Assembly: GCA_021464525.1 (NCBI GenBank)
Contig: JADRCO010001275.1
Location: 1-20,726 of the forward strand
DNA from: Rhizophagus sp. LPA8_4_AMF
Lineage: Eukaryota; Glomeromycota; Glomeromycetes; Glomerales; Glomeraceae
Length of the DNA stretch: 20,726 nucleotides
Reading direction: 5' to 3'
Of the stretch, positions 18,923-20,726 are shown piece after piece (position 1 is the stretch's first letter; the number at the start of each line of letters is the position of its first letter). The translations under genes were made by a program, and so were the position numbers. The notes below the pieces were generated by a model. The model worked only from the letters and a program-made list of their open reading frames with translations. It did not search any database and had not been told where the DNA came from.

Positions 18923-20047
18923 ATGGAGTGTAGTGTATGTAAAAAACCTACAAATCAACGTTGTTCGAGATGTCAAGCCAAGTATTACTGTGGTACATCA
19001 TGTCAAAAGAAAGACTACTCCAATCATGTACTCGTTTGTTCTTCAAGGTCTGCAGACATTCTTGTTAAAGCTGTTTTGGACGATTTAATTCCCACGAAAA
19101 AGGCGGTGCGATATGAATACGGCTTTTGCAACTGCGTGTGTCTTGATGATGAATCAAAACTTATAGGCTTGTATACTGGTCTTATAAAGATTATAGGTTG
19201 TAGTGCCTCTCAGCTCCATTCATGGTGGAAAAGTAACACTTTAGCACAAAACATCAAAAAGGCTTATGATGATGCGGGTTACACTAGTGATTATTACAAG
19301 TGGTTCTTAAAAAATGAACATGTGTTGCAGGGTCTACGTAAATATGAGGGCGAGGAATCTGACAAATCTTTAACAGAAAAGTATCTCGAATTGCTTATAC
19401 CCTATCTTTCCGTAAACGATGTAAAAGTTCCCCTAAAGTCTATTCCAGAATCAAAGCGTAATGTTTACGCGTTCTATATAACTATACTCAGTGGTCGTAT
19501 TCCAATTATTGAAGATATTGATTGGATTGATCTTGGGTTTTGCTCTTGTAAATCTGGTAATGATTACTTAAGAAAGTCAGAGGAAAGACGGTTGGCTGAT
19601 TTGTATCGGGAACTTATTATTCAGAAGGGCTGTAAGATCGATGAATTCCATGATGCTTACTTATCTGGATCAATAGTTAATTTGTTGAAGGGAAAATGTA
19701 GTAGCGACAATTGCAATTGGCTATCAGAAAACAAGATTGAGATTCGTGGATACAATCAATCAATAAAGAGTGTCTATCACCTCAAACAATATGCGTTGAG
19801 TGAATCTGCAGAACTTCAACCTTCTGTAGATGTAGATTATGGCTTTATGAATTGTAGCACGGAGGATGAGAAAAGACAACTTAAACATATATATAGGAAG
19901 TTAATTAAAACTCCTCGATTTGATCCACGGGATTTGCATGAAGCCTGCTTAGAAGGAAAAATATTTGATTATGTCAAATCCATTCTTCCTAATGAAGTAT
20001 TGAAAGCCGAGTTCTTTAAAAATCCGTATCCTTTGAAAAATATTTGA
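18923..20047 (+). CDS. MYND zinc-finger protein with three ~100-residue repeats
   Basis: Single exon, 374 residues. Residues 3-39 form a complete MYND finger, with ligands C3, C6, C14, C17, C23 (after YY), C27, H35 and C39. MYND fingers usually bind two zinc ions and mediate protein-protein contacts. The rest is made of three diverged copies of one module. Each is centred on a (D)YGFxNC-like block: YGFCNC (66-71), LGFCSC (204-209), YGFMNC (306-311). Each then has L..LY..LI (for example 80-88, 224-232, 320-327) and an LH or FH site (L98-H99, F242-H243, L338-H339). Copy 1 ends in YYKWFLKNEHVL and copy 2 in NCNWLSENKIEI; copy 3 has only a vestige near the C-terminus. No SET domain, ankyrins, signal peptide or membrane span were seen, so it is not a SMYD methyltransferase. 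The start is well supported because the finger begins at codon 3. Exact role unknown; probably an intracellular scaffold. Confidence 0.9.
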   Translation: MECSVCKKPTNQRCSRCQAKYYCGTSCQKKDYSNHVLVCSSRSADILVKAVLDDLIPTKKAVRYEYGFCNCVCLDDESKLIGLYTGLIKIIGCSASQLHSWWKSNTLAQNIKKAYDDAGYTSDYYKWFLKNEHVLQGLRKYEGEESDKSLTEKYLELLIPYLSVNDVKVPLKSIPESKRNVYAFYITILSGRIPIIEDIDWIDLGFCSCKSGNDYLRKSEERRLADLYRELIIQKGCKIDEFHDAYLSGSIVNLLKGKCSSDNCNWLSENKIEIRGYNQSIKSVYHLKQYALSESAELQPSVDVDYGFMNCSTEDEKRQLKHIYRKLIKTPRFDPRDLHEACLEGKIFDYVKSILPNEVLKAEFFKNPYPLKNI

Positions 20048-20660
20048 TCAACAAACTGATTATACTTTATCCTTTTGTTATTTGTATTTGCGCTGCTCCA
20101 AATATATATATATATAACATTTAAGATATTAAATTCTATTTTGTATATATTTTTTTTTTTACATTCTTAAATAAATAACATTATATCTCACTTGCGAATC
20201 AAATTTGTCCAAAAATTACAATTTACACATTATAACACATTAATATACAATATATTATGCTTAGGGGCGGAGACGCTGTAAATGATATTCTTTGAATAAC
20301 ACTTTTTATGTTTATCTCGATAGAGACCATTAAATCAGGAAGAATTATAATTGATATCTTGCATTATATTCAAAGTGATGTTTATTAAGAATTATAAATT
20401 TTTTGTAATCCGATATTAGTTTCGATTAGATTTTTATTGGTAATGTAGTTTTGCCATTAAGAGTACTACTAGGCACCATAAAAAGTTTATGTTTTTTTTA
20501 TCAGCAGCGACTTTAAGGAATATAGATTTACTTCGAAAGAAGAAAATGCTTACCGTTCGTATTTTTATGAATAGGAAATTTGGCTTATGGTAAATATTAT
20601 CTATATTATCCATATTTTGGATCATTTGCTAGCATTTTTTATCAATTATACATTTTGTAG
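20048..20660. other. 3' flank of the MYND gene, no further gene
   Basis: An AT microsatellite at about 20101-20117 and a T-run near 20149-20160 precede the likely polyadenylation signal. Beyond that is unstructured AT-rich DNA. A 63-codon minus frame (20434-20625) has no recognisable features. Confidence 0.5.
20170..20175 (+). promoter_or_regulatory. Candidate polyadenylation signal AATAAA
   Basis: The canonical hexamer lies about 120 nt after the MYND gene's stop, following a T-rich tract. AATAAA is frequent by chance in DNA this AT-rich. Confidence 0.35.
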
Positions 20661-20726
20661 TAGGGATGGCAACGGTCACGGTCATTAACCGGTTATGACC
20701 GGTCATGACCGTGACCGATACCGGTC
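20661..20726. mobile_element. Start of a palindromic, hAT-like non-autonomous element (cut by window end)
   Basis: TAGGGATGGCAACGG resembles the TAGRGNTGGCAA-type terminal repeats of hAT transposons. It is followed by a dense array of nested inverted repeats. CGGTCACGGTCAT (20673-20685) pairs with ATGACCGTGACCG (20705-20717), and TAACCGGTTA, GACCGGTC and TGACCGGTCA are self-complementary. GC content jumps compared with the flank. The other end and any 8-bp target duplication lie outside the window. Confidence 0.6.

Noticed and set aside
20434-20625. Minus-strand 63-codon frame
   Set aside because: No domain, no plausible promoter, and composition typical of random AT-rich translation.

Overview
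The window is strongly AT-rich nuclear DNA of a eukaryote with short introns (about 60-80 nt, GT...AG) and many decayed transposable elements. Three things point to an early-diverging fungus, most likely an arbuscular mycorrhizal one (Rhizophagus/Glomus-like): the base composition, the gene families seen (TKL-like kinases, BTB/BACK proteins, MYND-finger proteins, a fungal element gene carrying a HIHGNGW motif), and the repeat load. The taxon is an inference from composition and family flavour; no marker gene is present.

Only two genes look intact. At the left edge (about 55-1024, +) is a transcription-type cyclin (Ctk2/cyclin K/T-like). Its last exon becomes visible only if a 79-nt intron is removed. 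At the right edge (18923-20047, +) is a single-exon protein with an N-terminal MYND zinc finger followed by three diverged repeats of roughly 100 residues.

The roughly 17.9 kb between them is a graveyard. From left to right: Ty3/gypsy reverse transcriptase and integrase remnants (2.2-3.2 kb); a fragment of a Helitron replication-initiator-type domain (4.37-4.51 kb); a decayed ORF of a family that looks element-associated (5.06-5.24 kb); a 95-bp tandem duplication; a piggyBac-like cysteine-rich C-terminus (6.69-6.86 kb); and three tandem copies of a unit of about 360 bp. These copies stop just before a GC-rich hairpin plus CTAA that looks like a Helitron 3' terminus (8.03-8.06 kb). Next come AT-rich DNA with a 31-bp minisatellite, then a multi-lesion TKL-type kinase pseudogene (10.56-11.53 kb) split by a 146-bp inverted-repeat element flanked by a 13-bp direct repeat. 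Two minus-strand gene relics follow, an unidentified one at 11.9-12.4 kb and a multi-exon element-type gene at 13.4-14.55 kb, then a BTB/BACK relic (14.6-15.24 kb, minus strand). A short kinase-like exon lies at 16.2-16.37 kb. A 267-bp poly(A)-tailed retroposed insertion with a 15-bp target duplication sits at 17.8-18.1 kb. The window ends inside a palindromic, hAT-like element.

No operon-like organisation, CRISPR array, rRNA or convincing tRNA was seen. The two intact genes do not obviously belong to one pathway: the cyclin should partner a CDK that phosphorylates RNA polymerase II, and the role of the MYND protein is unknown.
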